A DNA stretch of 64,000 nucleotides from CAIWHR01 sp963726775 (GCA_963726775.1 CAVSDL010000009.1:434001-498000); one strand, 5' to 3'; counted from the first letter of the stretch, positions 44,891 through 54,520 are shown. The notes: a model not told the origin generated them from the letters alone. Numbers and translations: made by a program.

Positions 44891-46218
44891 TGAAAAGCGC
44901 CAGCGCCATCAACACCGCCAGCACGGCCATGCCTATTCGCTGGCCGACCTCGAAGGCGCGATCGGAAACGGGACTGCCCTTGATGAGTTCGGCGAAATAA
45001 TACAGCAAATGCCCCCCATCCAACAGCGGAACCGGCAGCAGATTGAGAACACCGAGGCTGATGCTGATCAATGCGAGATATCCGACGAAGGCGAGCGCGC
45101 CTGCCTGCGCCGACTGTCCCGCGTAGTCGGCCATCGTGATGGGCCCGCTGATGTTCTTGAGCGAGGCGTCGCCGATCAGGATGCGGCCCAGCATCTTCAG
45201 CGTAAATGCGGACAGTTCCCATGTCTTGCGCAGGCCCTGCCACAGCGCGTCGACGATTCCGTAACGCACCGTCACCGCCATCCTGGCGGCCGTCGCCGGA
45301 TCGACCTTGAGCCGCACGCCGGCAATCCCGATTCTCCTGCCCGCCTGCTCCACGACGTCGGTGACCAGCATTGCATCGAATTCGCTGCCGCCGCGCGCTA
45401 TTCGAAACGTGACCGGTGCGCCCGGTTTCGCATTGGTGCGATTTGCGGCGTCGGCGGGCGAGGTGACCGGAACCTCATCGATGGCGACGATGCGGTCTCC
45501 CGCCTTCACGCCCGCGCGTTGGGCCGGCTTGCCGTCGATCACCTGGTCGACCACGGGTGCGCCCAGGTCGGCCTGCAACCCGAGCAATGACATGAAGTTG
45601 CCTTCCCAATCGGCGGAGGCGAGTGCCGCGAGCGGGAGGACGCGCGTCGCCGACGATCCATCCGGTCGCTCGATCGTCAGCGCCACGTCCGCGCGACCCG
45701 ACGCCCTCAGCAGCAGCCAGCGCAAATCCTGCCAGCTGCGAACCGATCCGCCGTCGACCGTGACGACGAGATCGCCGTCGCGCACTCCGGCCACCGCGGC
45801 GGGGGTGCCCGCCGGAGGCGCGGCCAGTAGCGCACGCTGGCCCGGTATCCCCGCGGCGTAGGTGCCGGCGAACAGCAGAGACCGCGAGCACGAGGTTCGC
45901 AATCGGACCTGCCGCGACGATCGCGATACGTCTTCCGACGCTCTGCCGATTGAATGCCCGATCGAGGTCCGCGCCCGCTATGCCCCCTTCGCGTTCGTCG
46001 GCCATTTTCACGTAACCACCCAGCGGGACCGCGGACAGCGCCCATTCCGTGCCGTCGCGCCCGAGGCGGCGCGACCATACCACGCGACCGAAGCCGACGG
46101 AAAACCGCAGCACTTTGACGCCGCAAAGGCGCGCCATCCAATAATGCCCGAGTTCGTGAAACACCACGAGCACGCCCAGCACGACCAGGAACGCGAGCAA
46201 TTTCTGCGCGGTATCCAT
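44868..46218 (-). pseudogene. rseP: RseP site-2 protease with a one-base frameshift
   Basis: The first reading frame (from 46218) gives an intact N-terminus: the membrane helix with the zinc motif VVFHELGHYW, SVGFGRVVW, the PLGGYVKMADE segment and RRIAIVAAGPIANLVLAV. At about 45879-45881 the frame is lost: one extra base in GTCTCTG turns LAV-LLFAG into LAVSAVRR. The second frame continues LLFAGTYAAGIPG, two PDZ domains, and the second metal motif in VPLLDGGHLLYYF, and reaches the normal end. All domains survive across the break. RseP cleaves RseA in the sigma-E response and is essential in many relatives, so a sequencing or assembly error competes with true inactivation. Confidence 0.85.
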
Positions 46219-47426
46219 CAGGCGGCAAGCGGTGACGGCCCGGAAGCGGGGAGCTTCAGCCAGGCGCGCGCAACCGCACGCGCTTCGGCGTCGGCAGCCA
46301 GTGCATCGCCGAGCTCCCGTACCGGTTTCGCAGGCAATCGGGCAAGCGTCTCGGCGCACGCCGCGGCGATGTCGGTGTAGCGGATGTGCCCGCCAAGGAA
46401 CGCGGCGACGGCGACTTCGTTGGCGGCGTTGAGTATCGCGGCCGCGGTGCCTTCAGCGTCCAGCGCGTCATAGGCAAGCTGGAGGCAGGGAAAACGGACG
46501 TGGTCCGGCGCCTCGAACGTGAGCGTGCCCAGCCGCGCAAGATCGAACGTGCCCACACCGGCGCTGACACGGTCGGGGTACGCGAGCGCCTGCGCGATCG
46601 GCGTGCGCATGTCGGGATTGCCGAGCTGGGCGAGCACGCTGCCGTCAACGTATTCGACCAGCGAATGGATGACGCTTTCCGGATGGATGACGACGTCGAT
46701 CTGTTCCCGCGCCACTCCGAACAGCCAGTGGGCCTCGATAACCTCGAGTCCTTTGTTCATCATGGTCGCCGAGTCCACGCTGATCTTCCGGCCCATCACC
46801 CAGTTCGGATGCGCGCAGGCTTCGTCGGGTGTGACGCACGCGAGCTCCGCCAGGTTTCGCGTACGAAACGGCCCGCCCGAAGCGGTGAGCAGGATTTGCC
46901 GCACGCCCGCCGCTGCGGGATCGCGCGCATAGCGTGCAGGCAGGCACTGGAAAATCGCATTGTGTTCGCTGTCGATCGGCAATAGCGTCGCCCCGCCCTG
47001 CTCGACCGTCGCCATGAAGACGGCGCCACCGATGACGAGCGCCTCCTTGTTCGCGAGCAGGATACGCTTGCCGGCGCGCGCCGCGGCAAGCGTGGGCGCG
47101 AGTCCTGCGGCGCCGACGATGGCCGCCAGAACCGTGTCGGCTTCCGGCAACGAGGCTGCGGCGGTGAGACCCGCTTCCCCGGCGGCAACTCGGGTCGGCA
47201 GCCCCTGCCCGGCCAGGGCGCCCTCCAACGCGCGCGCGGCATCCGGATCGAGCAGCGCTGCAAGTTGCGGCCGGTGGCGACGGCACAATTGCGCGAGCTT
47301 TTCCCACTGCCGGTTCGCGGCGAGCGCTACGACGGAAAACCGCTCGGGATGGCGCGCGATGACGTCCAGCGTCGAATCACCGATCGACCCGGTCGCGCCG
47401 AGCAGACTGATGCGTTGTGTCGTCAT
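46218..47426 (-). CDS. dxr: 1-deoxy-D-xylulose-5-phosphate reductoisomerase
   Basis: The 402-residue enzyme has the NADPH motif LLGATGSIGDSTLDVI, LLANKEALVIGG near residue 125, the metal site SEHNAIFQCL and SVDSATMMNKGLEVIEAHW. It makes 2-C-methylerythritol 4-phosphate for isoprenoids, fitting neighbouring uppS. Its TGA stop overlaps the rseP ATG by one base, and its start overlaps the cdsA stop. Confidence 0.96.
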   Translation of the reverse strand: MTTQRISLLGATGSIGDSTLDVIARHPERFSVVALAANRQWEKLAQLCRRHRPQLAALLDPDAARALEGALAGQGLPTRVAAGEAGLTAAASLPEADTVLAAIVGAAGLAPTLAAARAGKRILLANKEALVIGGAVFMATVEQGGATLLPIDSEHNAIFQCLPARYARDPAAAGVRQILLTASGGPFRTRNLAELACVTPDEACAHPNWVMGRKISVDSATMMNKGLEVIEAHWLFGVAREQIDVVIHPESVIHSLVEYVDGSVLAQLGNPDMRTPIAQALAYPDRVSAGVGTFDLARLGTLTFEAPDHVRFPCLQLAYDALDAEGTAAAILNAANEVAVAAFLGGHIRYTDIAAACAETLARLPAKPVRELGDALAADAEARAVARAWLKLPASGPSPLAA

Positions 47427-48313
47427 CGCAGGAGGACAAGAGCGAGCAGCGCCGCCGGCGGCATCGCGGCGAGCAGCGCGTCGATGCGGTCCAGAACGCC
47501 GCCGTGGCCCGGTAGAAGCTTGCCGCTGTCCTTCACGCCGGCCTGTCGTTTCAGCAGCGATTCGAAAAGATCGCCGCCGATCGACAGCAACGCCAGCGTG
47601 ATCACGACACCCACCCAGGCGGCGATGGCGAGTGCCGATAGGTCGCCGGTGTAGCCGGCCTCGCGCGCGAACGGCACCAGCGCCAGCGCGTAGGCAGCAA
47701 CGGCGGCCAGCGCGCCGAACACGCCTTCCCATGTCTTTCCGGGGCTGATCGACGGTGCCAGCTTGTGCCTGCCGAACGCCCGGCCCGCGAAGTACGCCGC
47801 GGTGTCGGCTATCCAGACGACGGCCATCGCGGCAAGCACTAGCCAGGGCGAACGCGCCTGCAATTGCACGATCGCCACCCAGGCGCCGCCAAGCAAGATC
47901 CAGCCAAGCACGGCCATTCCCAGCCTCGACGCCACCTTCCGGTTGACCCGTATCCAGGGGGGAACCACGAGCAACCAGAACAGAGCCGCCGGGCCGCATA
48001 CCGCCACGACAATCCCGTCGGGCCAACCGCGTTCGAAACCCGAAAGCGGAGAGAACAGCAGGTTGCCGCCGATCATCAGCGTGCCGGCGACGAACAGCAG
48101 CCGTCCCCGCTTGGGGTAGCCAACGAGATCGGACCACTCGACTGCCGCGGCGACGATGGCGACCAGCGTGACGGTACCCCAGCCTCTGGGCGTCAGCAGA
48201 AACATGCCCGCGAGCACCAGCGGAATCAGGATGAGCGCGGTGACAATGCGCGTCGAGAGCATCGAGGGGAGAATCGCGGCGAATCGGAAATGCGCGGCGT
48301 GGCTGCGCGTCAC
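47423..48313 (-). CDS. cdsA: Phosphatidate cytidylyltransferase
   Basis: The 296-residue membrane protein has about eight hydrophobic helices and the CDP-diglyceride synthase signature SISPGKTWEGVFGALAA leading into SIGGDLFESLLKRQAGVKDSG near residue 250, with the final LPGHGGVLDRIDALL. It makes CDP-diacylglycerol for phospholipids. A GTG start at 48313 overlaps the uppS stop (GTGA), a classic coupling; an ATG at 48262 giving the usual MLSTRIVTAL start is the alternative. Confidence 0.92.
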   Translation of the reverse strand: MTRSHAAHFRFAAILPSMLSTRIVTALILIPLVLAGMFLLTPRGWGTVTLVAIVAAAVEWSDLVGYPKRGRLLFVAGTLMIGGNLLFSPLSGFERGWPDGIVVAVCGPAALFWLLVVPPWIRVNRKVASRLGMAVLGWILLGGAWVAIVQLQARSPWLVLAAMAVVWIADTAAYFAGRAFGRHKLAPSISPGKTWEGVFGALAAVAAYALALVPFAREAGYTGDLSALAIAAWVGVVITLALLSIGGDLFESLLKRQAGVKDSGKLLPGHGGVLDRIDALLAAMPPAALLALVLLR

Positions 48314-49149
48314 CCACGCTCGGCGGCCTGCACCTGCTCGCTGGTGCGACCGAAGCGCCGCTCACGCTGACGGTACCATTCGATTGCGGCGGCCAGCGCG
48401 GCCGCGTCGAAATCAGGCCACAGCGTTTCGCTGAAATGGAGTTCCGTGTAGGCGAGCTGCCACAGCAGGAAGTTCGAGATCCGTTGCTCGCCTCCGGTGC
48501 GGATGAAGAGGTCCGGCTCGGGCGCATAGGACATGGCGAGATACGGGTCCAGGGTATCCGGCGCAAAGCCGCCTTCCGTCCGCAGGGCGTCTGGATGGGT
48601 AGCGAAATAGCGGCGCGCCGCCTGCGCGATATCCCAACGGCCGCCATAGTTTGCCGCAACCGTCAGCGTGAGCCTTGTGTTGCCTCCGGTCAGTGCTTCG
48701 CCGGCCGCGATCAGCTCGCGGATGCGGGGAGCGAAGCGCGAGGTATCGCCAACGACCTTGAACCGGATGCCGTTCTCGTCGAGCCTTGCGACCTCCTGCT
48801 CCAGCGCGCGCAGGAACAACTCCATCAGGATCGACACTTCGTCCTCGGGTCGCCGCCAGTTCTCGCTGGAAAACGCGAACAGCGTCAGGTAGGCGATGCC
48901 GCGCTCGATGCAGGCGCGGACGACTGCGCGCACGGCTTCGACGCCCTTGCGGTGTCCGGCAACGCGCGGCAGGTGCCGCTGCTTCGCCCAGCGGCCGTTG
49001 CCGTCCATGATGATGGCGACATGCCGCGGAACCGACCGCGTCTCCGGAATGTCGCGCGTGGTGCTCTTGAACATCATCGGGGCCGACGGCGCGATGCCCA
49101 AGCTGCGCCGGTTGCGCTGCGGGTCGGGTTCATGCTCCGCCATGAGCAT
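48310..49149 (-). CDS. uppS: Undecaprenyl diphosphate synthase (isoprenyl transferase)
   Basis: The 279-residue enzyme has the cis-prenyltransferase motif HVAIIMDGNGRWAKQRHLPR near residue 44, FAFSSENWRRP near 92 and DLFIRTGGEQRISNFLLWQ near 213. It makes the C55 carrier for peptidoglycan and O-antigen. The first 25 residues are not conserved in the family, so the true start could be one of the ATG codons at 49077 or 49074. Confidence 0.94.
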   Translation of the reverse strand: MLMAEHEPDPQRNRRSLGIAPSAPMMFKSTTRDIPETRSVPRHVAIIMDGNGRWAKQRHLPRVAGHRKGVEAVRAVVRACIERGIAYLTLFAFSSENWRRPEDEVSILMELFLRALEQEVARLDENGIRFKVVGDTSRFAPRIRELIAAGEALTGGNTRLTLTVAANYGGRWDIAQAARRYFATHPDALRTEGGFAPDTLDPYLAMSYAPEPDLFIRTGGEQRISNFLLWQLAYTELHFSETLWPDFDAAALAAAIEWYRQRERRFGRTSEQVQAAERG

Positions 49150-49161
49150 CCAATCCCATCA

Positions 49162-49719
49162 TCAGACCGCCATCAGGTCGGCTTCCTTCGCCTCGAGAAC
49201 CTTGTCGATCTCGGCGATGAAGCGGTCGGTGAGCTTTTGCACGTCGACCTGAGCATGCCGCTCGTCGTCCTCGGCGACCGCGTGATCGCGCAGCAGCTTC
49301 TTCAGGTGTTCGTTCGCATCGCGACGGACATTGCGCACCGCGATGCGCGCGTTCTCGGCTTCATGCCGCACGATCTTGATCAGGTCGCGGCGGCGCTCCT
49401 CGGTCAGCGACGGCATCGGTACGCGGATCACGTCTCCCGACGTCGCCGGATTGAGCCCCAGATCGGAGTCGCGGATCGCTTTTTCGATCGCCGGGACCAT
49501 CTTCTTCTCCCACGGCTGCACGGTGATCGTCCGCGCGTCGGCCAGCGTGATGTTCGCGCACTGGTTGATCGGCATCGGCGTGCCGTAATAATCGACCTGG
49601 ATATGGTCTAGGAGACCGGTGTGCGCGCGACCGGTGCGAACCTTGCCGAGATCGTGCTTCAGCGTCTCGACCGACTTTCCCATCTTCAGTTCGGCGGTCT
49701 TCTTGATGTCGGCGATCAT
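49162..49719 (-). CDS. frr: Ribosome recycling factor
   Basis: The 185-residue protein matches RRF along its length (MGKSVETLKHDLGKVRTGRA, YYGTPMPINQCANI, DLIKIVRHEAENARIAVRNVR). It splits post-termination ribosomes with EF-G. GGAGGAG precedes the ATG. It lies between pyrH and uppS, the standard betaproteobacterial order. Confidence 0.96.
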   Translation of the reverse strand: MIADIKKTAELKMGKSVETLKHDLGKVRTGRAHTGLLDHIQVDYYGTPMPINQCANITLADARTITVQPWEKKMVPAIEKAIRDSDLGLNPATSGDVIRVPMPSLTEERRRDLIKIVRHEAENARIAVRNVRRDANEHLKKLLRDHAVAEDDERHAQVDVQKLTDRFIAEIDKVLEAKEADLMAV

Positions 49720-49799
49720 GGCTCCTCCCCAACGTTGCGTCGCACGTCACGCGCTTCTGCAAGTGTCCCGGCGAGCGGCGCCGGGCGCCCGACGCGGAA

Positions 49800-50573
49800 C
49801 TAACAATGCACCAGCGTCCCCTCGGCGCCGCCCAGGACGACACGCTTCAGCGCGCCGGGGTCGAAGATCGAAAAGACCTTGAGCAGCATGTTCTGGTCGC
49901 GGCATAGCGCGAGCGCCGTCGCATCCATCACCTTCAGGTTCTTGACGATCGCCTCGTCGAACGTGAGGTCCGCGTAGCGCTTCGCCGTCGGGTCCTTGTT
50001 GGGGTCGGCCGTGTAGACTCCGTCGACCTTTGTCGCCTTCAGTACGATGTCCACGCCCATCTCCCGGCCGCGCAATGCGGCGGCGGTGTCGGTCGTGAAG
50101 AAGGGGTTGCCGGTCCCGGCGGCGAAGATGACGACCTTGCGTTCCTCCAGATGCCGCAGCGCGCGCCCCCGGATGTAGGGTTCGGCGACCTGGTCGATCC
50201 GCAGCGCCGACTGGACGCGCGACTCGACGCCGGCGCGGCGGAGCGCGTCCTGCAACGCCAGCGCGTTCATCAACGTCGCGAGCATTCCCATATAGTCGGC
50301 CGTCGCGCGGTCCATGCCCGCGGCCCCCGGCGCGACACCGCGGAAGATGTTCCCGCCTCCGATGACCACGGCGATTTCGACGCCCATCCGTGCGACGTCG
50401 GCGATCTCGGCAACGATGCGATCGATGACCTCGCGATTGATTCCGTAGGCATCCTCGCCCATCAGCGCTTCGCCGGACAGCTTGAGCAGAATGCGGCGGT
50501 ACGCGGGTTCGTTCGCCGCCACCGGAGCACTGGCGACGGCGATCGGGGCGACGACGGCAGCGGGCGGATTCAT
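49800..50573 (-). CDS. pyrH: UMP kinase with an N-terminal extension
   Basis: The 257-residue kinase has the amino-acid-kinase fold: RILLKLSGEALMG, VIGGGNIFRGVAPGAAG, FAAGTGNPFFTTDTAAALR and KATKVDGVYTADP. It phosphorylates UMP and is regulated by GTP/UTP in relatives. Residues 1-24 are an Ala/Val/Pro-rich extension before the usual start at AYRRILLKL. The ATG at 50573 has a good GGGAGG site; an in-frame GTG nearer the domain lacks one. Confidence 0.94.
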   Translation of the reverse strand: MNPPAAVVAPIAVASAPVAANEPAYRRILLKLSGEALMGEDAYGINREVIDRIVAEIADVARMGVEIAVVIGGGNIFRGVAPGAAGMDRATADYMGMLATLMNALALQDALRRAGVESRVQSALRIDQVAEPYIRGRALRHLEERKVVIFAAGTGNPFFTTDTAAALRGREMGVDIVLKATKVDGVYTADPNKDPTAKRYADLTFDEAIVKNLKVMDATALALCRDQNMLLKVFSIFDPGALKRVVLGGAEGTLVHC

Positions 50574-50616
50574 GTGCGTGGCCTCCGGGACAGTTGGGCG
50601 GGAAACGTGTCGCGAA

Positions 50617-51522
50617 TCAGTGCGCGGGTGGAGCGTCGCCGGGTCCCTTCGCCATGGCCGCGACCTCGGCCGCAAAATCGTCCTTCTTCTTGTCGATGCC
50701 TTCGCCGACGACGAACATCTCGAAGCCGTTCACCGTCGCCCCCTGTGCCTTCACAAGGTCGCCGACCGTCTGCTTGCCGTCGCCCTTGACGAACGCTTGG
50801 CCAACAAGCGTCATTGCGGAAACCGCCTTGTTAACCTTGCCCTCGACGATCTTGGCTGCCATTTCGCCGGTCTTTCCATCTTCGGCGACTTGCGCGCCGG
50901 CGATCTCGCGCTCTTTTGCGATCACATCGCCCGGCACGCCGGACTTGTCGACGGTGACCGGCTTCAGCGCGGCGACGTGCATCGCGAGATCCTTGCCCAG
51001 CCCGTCGCCGCCGCCGGTCACGTCGACCAGCACGCCGATCCGGGTTCCATGGACGTAAGACGCGATCCTGCCGGTCGCCACGCGGCGCACGAAGCGGCGC
51101 ACCGTCATGTTCTCGCCAATCTTTTGCACCAACTCGACGCGCCGCGCCTCGACCGTTTCGCCCGAGGGCAGCGCTCGCGCGGAGAGCGCCGCGACATCCG
51201 CCGGCGCATCGGTCGCGACCAGCTTCGCGACTTCCGCCGCGAAGGCGCGGAAGTCCTCGTTCTTGGCGACGAAATCCGTCTCGCAGTTGGCTTCGACCAT
51301 GGCGCCCACCTTGCCGTCCGGTGCCACGGAGAGTCCGATCACGCCTTCGGCCGCCACCCGGCCCGCCGCCTTCGACGCCTTGGCGCCGCTCTTGATTCGC
51401 AGCAGGTCTTCGGCCTTGACGGGGTCCCCCGCGGCCTCTGTCAGGGCCTTCTTGCAGTCCATCATGCCCAGCCCGGTACGCTGGCGCAGTTCCATCACCA
51501 TGCTCGCGGAAATCTCCGCCAT
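50617..51522 (-). CDS. tsf: Elongation factor Ts
   Basis: The 301-residue protein shows the EF-Ts UBA-like start ITASMV-like ISASMVMELRQRTGLGMMDCKKAL and the core CETDFVAKNEDFRAFA. It recycles EF-Tu by GDP exchange. It is 43 bases upstream of pyrH and separated from rpsB by a hairpin with a T-run. Confidence 0.95.
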   Translation of the reverse strand: MAEISASMVMELRQRTGLGMMDCKKALTEAAGDPVKAEDLLRIKSGAKASKAAGRVAAEGVIGLSVAPDGKVGAMVEANCETDFVAKNEDFRAFAAEVAKLVATDAPADVAALSARALPSGETVEARRVELVQKIGENMTVRRFVRRVATGRIASYVHGTRIGVLVDVTGGGDGLGKDLAMHVAALKPVTVDKSGVPGDVIAKEREIAGAQVAEDGKTGEMAAKIVEGKVNKAVSAMTLVGQAFVKGDGKQTVGDLVKAQGATVNGFEMFVVGEGIDKKKDDFAAEVAAMAKGPGDAPPAH

Positions 51523-51591
51523 GTCATTGCTCCATGTTGCCCGGTTGTTGCCTACGGAATCACGGATCGCGCGATCCCGGCCGCATCGGTC

Positions 51592-51613
51592 AAAAAAAGG
51601 GGGCCGCAGCCCC
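51592..51613 (-). terminator. Terminator/attenuator between rpsB and tsf
   Basis: On the minus strand GGGGC-TGCG-GCCCC (51613-51600) is followed by CC and seven T residues (51598-51592). Partial termination here would lower tsf relative to rpsB, as known for this gene pair in other proteobacteria. Confidence 0.7.
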
Positions 51614-51624
51614 GGATCCCGGTC

Positions 51625-52365
51625 TCAGGTCGTCGCTTCCGAGACCTCGACGAATTCTTCGCCTGCCTGCACGATCTCCTGGATGACGAGACTCCGACCT
51701 TCGAGGATGGCATCGGCGGCGCCGCGCGCGTACAGACGGATCGCGCGGCTTGAATCGTCGTTGCCCGGGATGACGTGCGCGATGCCGAGCGGCGAGTGAT
51801 TCGTGTCCACGACCGCGACGATCGGGATGCCGAGCTTCGTCGCCTCGGTGATCGCGATCTTGTGATAGCCGACGTCGATGACGAACAGCGCGTCGGGCAG
51901 CCCGTTCATTTCCTTGATGCCGCCCAGGCTCTTGGTCAGCTTTTCCATTTCGCGCTGCAGCGTCAGCGCCTCGCGCTTGTTCATCTTTTCGAATGTGCCG
52001 TCGTCACGCATCGCGTCGAGGTCCTTGAGCCGCTTGACCGACGCCTTGACGGTCTTGAAGTTGGTCAGCATGCCGCCGAGCCAGCGCGCGTCGACGTAGG
52101 GCATGCTGCAGCGGCGAGCTTCTTCGGCCACAATTTCGCGCGCCTGCCGCTTGGTGCCGACAAACAGCACGGTGCCCTTGTTCGACGCCAGCTGGCGAAT
52201 GTATTTCATCGCCTCCTGGTAGAGCTGCATCGTCTTTTCGAGGTTGACGATGTGGATCTTGTTGCGGTGGCCGAAGATATATTCGGCCATTTTCGGATTC
52301 CAGTACCGGGTCTGGTGGCCGAAATGGACTCCGGCTTCCAGCATCTGACGCATCGTGACGGACAT
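51625..52365 (-). CDS. rpsB: 30S ribosomal protein S2
   Basis: The 246-residue protein matches S2 throughout (RQMLEAGVHFGHQTRYWNPKM, IVNLEKTMQLYQEAM, FVGTKRQAREIV, VDTNHSPLGIAHVIPGNDDS). The start at 52365 has AGGAG upstream; longer upstream frames lack homology. It heads the rpsB-tsf-pyrH-frr transcription unit. Confidence 0.97.
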   Translation of the reverse strand: MSVTMRQMLEAGVHFGHQTRYWNPKMAEYIFGHRNKIHIVNLEKTMQLYQEAMKYIRQLASNKGTVLFVGTKRQAREIVAEEARRCSMPYVDARWLGGMLTNFKTVKASVKRLKDLDAMRDDGTFEKMNKREALTLQREMEKLTKSLGGIKEMNGLPDALFVIDVGYHKIAITEATKLGIPIVAVVDTNHSPLGIAHVIPGNDDSSRAIRLYARGAADAILEGRSLVIQEIVQAGEEFVEVSEATT

Positions 52366-52551
52366 TCCTAGACTCCTGACAGGGTTGGACCACGACCCGC
52401 ATGTCGGCTCGAATCGCGGCGCGGGTTTGCTTGCCGGCCACGGATCGGGCACCCTGAGGTGCGCGGGTCTGCGAATTGCCCGGCTTGGGCGGCGCGGTTG
52501 CGCCGGATCCCCGAAACCGGGGAAATCATGGCCAAGTCGAGCTAACATTCA

Positions 52552-52560
52552 ATTTTAGCA
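52552..52560 (-). promoter_or_regulatory. Extended -10 promoter element for rpsB
   Basis: On the minus strand TGCTAAAAT (52560-52552) has a TG extension and a near-consensus -10. It lies about 190 bases before the rpsB ATG in the 268-base gap 52366-52633. The -35 match is poor, which an extended -10 tolerates. The long leader could carry S2 autoregulation; no conserved structure was identified by eye. Confidence 0.4.
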
Positions 52561-52633
52561 TGGATTTTCGACCCGGGCGAGCTAACCGGCCGCTGCGCCG
52601 CCGGCTTCGCAATCCCGATTCACCGCTGCAACA

Positions 52634-53662
52634 ATGCCCGCCCCAACTTCCGCTCAGAACGCTGCCCCCGCAGCACCGCCGGAACTCGCCGCCGCCCGCG
52701 ACGCCGCCGTAGTTTGCGATCTGGCGCCGCTCTCGGTCCTCGCGATTTCGGGCCTCGACGCCGCCACCTTCCTGCATGGCCAACTTTCGAATGACGTCGC
52801 GGGCCTGACCGGCGACGCCAGTCAGTACACAAGCTTCAACTCGCCGAAGGGCCGAATGCTCGCCAATTTCGTGCTTTGGCGCGACGGCGACCATGATTTT
52901 CGCGCGCTGCTTCCCGCCGACATCGCAGGCCCGGTCAAGAAGCGCCTGTCGATGTACGTGCTGCGCTCGAAGGTGACGCTAACCGATGACTCGGGCGCAA
53001 GCGTGCGGATCGGCGTCGGGGGCCCCGGGGGTCCCCACGCGCTGCGGGCGTCATGGGGCAAGGCGCCGGAACCGTTCGCGATCGCGCGCGCCGGCGGTGC
53101 GACGATACTCGGGCTGCCAGGCCCGCGGTTCGTTGCGCTGATGACACCGACCCACGCTGACGCGCTGCGCGGGCGGCTCACGCGGCACGCGACCCCGGCC
53201 GAGTTCGCCGTGTGGCAATGGCTGACGATCCGCGCCGGCGTGCCGGTCGTGACGGCCTCGACGCAAGATCAATTCGTCGCGCAGACCGCGAACTGGGAAC
53301 TGCTGGGTGGGGTGATCTTCGATCAGCGCTGCTACACCGGCCAGGAAATCATTGCGCGGATGCAGTTCCTCGGACGGCTCAAGGAGCGGCTCTTCCTCCT
53401 CCATGCAGACGCCGGCGCACCGGAAGCCGGCACCCGAATTTTCGGCAACGCGTTTGGCGACCAGGCCTGCGGCACGGTGGTCAACGCTGCGCCGGCGCCG
53501 GGCGGCGGCAGCGATATGCTCGCGGTCATCCAGCTCGTCGCGGCCGTTTCGGGGGAACTGCATCTCCATTCGGCCTCCGGCCCTTCCCTGGCAGTGCAGC
53601 CGTTGCCCTACGATGTGCCCGCGCCGGAGGCGCCCCGCGGGCGGATCGGCCCCGCACCCTGA
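52634..53662 (+). CDS. ygfZ: YgfZ/GcvT-family folate-binding protein
   Basis: The 342-residue protein has the YgfZ core FLHGQLSNDVAGL near residue 46, YTSFNSPKGRMLANF near 65 and the signature RCYTGQEIIARM near 233, where the family motif KGCYxGQE reads QRCYTGQE. YgfZ helps repair or build iron-sulfur clusters in a folate-dependent way. It is divergent from rpsB and leads into the NRDE gene 12 bases downstream. Confidence 0.88.
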   Translation: MPAPTSAQNAAPAAPPELAAARDAAVVCDLAPLSVLAISGLDAATFLHGQLSNDVAGLTGDASQYTSFNSPKGRMLANFVLWRDGDHDFRALLPADIAGPVKKRLSMYVLRSKVTLTDDSGASVRIGVGGPGGPHALRASWGKAPEPFAIARAGGATILGLPGPRFVALMTPTHADALRGRLTRHATPAEFAVWQWLTIRAGVPVVTASTQDQFVAQTANWELLGGVIFDQRCYTGQEIIARMQFLGRLKERLFLLHADAGAPEAGTRIFGNAFGDQACGTVVNAAPAPGGGSDMLAVIQLVAAVSGELHLHSASGPSLAVQPLPYDVPAPEAPRGRIGPAP

Positions 53663-53674
53663 TCAGGTCGAACG

Positions 53675-54448
53675 ATGTGCCTCGCCCTGTTGGCCATCGG
53701 CGTGCATCCGCGTCACGCGCTGGTCATCGCCGCCAATCGGGACGAGTACTACGCGCGACCCGCGGCACCGGCGGCGTGGTGGGACGAAGGCTGGCTCGCC
53801 GGACGCGACATCGCCGCCGGCGGTACGTGGCTCGGCGTCACCCGGGCGGGACGCTGGGCGCTGCTCACCAACATCCGCGAACCCGGACGTCACGATCCGC
53901 GCGCGCCATCGCGCGGCGCACTGGTGACCCGCGTGCTTGCCGACAGCGCCTTGCCGGGTGCGAGCGCCTCCGCCGCGGCCGGCAACGCCTTGGCGTACAA
54001 CGGATTCAACCTTCTCGCCGGCAACATGACGGCGGCGTACTGGGCGTCGAACCGGGGTGCCACAACCCAGACGCTCGCGCCAGGGATCCATGGCGTTTCG
54101 AACGCGCCGCCGGGTGCCGCGTGGCCGAAGGTCATGCGAACCAAAGCGAGGTTTGGCGTGTGGTGCGCGCAGGGCACAGACGATTTCGACGGGCTGTTCG
54201 CGCTGCTTCGCGACACGACGCCGGCGCCCGACGACCAGCTGCCGGCAACCGGCGCGCCGCTCGAATGGGAACGGCTGCTCTCCTCGCCGTTCATCGTGAG
54301 CGAAAGCCGCGGCTACGGCACGCGCTGCTCGACCATTGTCGCAATCGGTCGCGACGGCAACGCGCGTTTCATCGAGCGCACGATCGATGCCTCGGGGCGC
54401 GCGATCGGCGATGCCGACTACCGATTCGCCATCGCCGGGACTCCGTGA
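53675..54448 (+). CDS. NRDE (TANGO2) family protein
   Basis: The 257-residue protein begins MCLALLAIGVHPRHALVIAANRDEYY, containing the conserved Cys2 and the Asn-Arg-Asp-Glu motif that names the family, and continues GRDIAAGGTWLGVTRAGRWALLTNIRE and GTRCSTIVAIGRDG near the end. An N-terminal-nucleophile-like fold is predicted. Its biochemical role is unknown; eukaryotic TANGO2 affects lipid and heme handling. Confidence 0.85.
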   Translation: MCLALLAIGVHPRHALVIAANRDEYYARPAAPAAWWDEGWLAGRDIAAGGTWLGVTRAGRWALLTNIREPGRHDPRAPSRGALVTRVLADSALPGASASAAAGNALAYNGFNLLAGNMTAAYWASNRGATTQTLAPGIHGVSNAPPGAAWPKVMRTKARFGVWCAQGTDDFDGLFALLRDTTPAPDDQLPATGAPLEWERLLSSPFIVSESRGYGTRCSTIVAIGRDGNARFIERTIDASGRAIGDADYRFAIAGTP

Positions 54449-54520
54449 AATTCGCGCTGCCGCGGATCCCGTCGTAGTCGGTCGCGCAACGCGCGGCACG
54501 CGCGGCGGCATTGTCATCGT

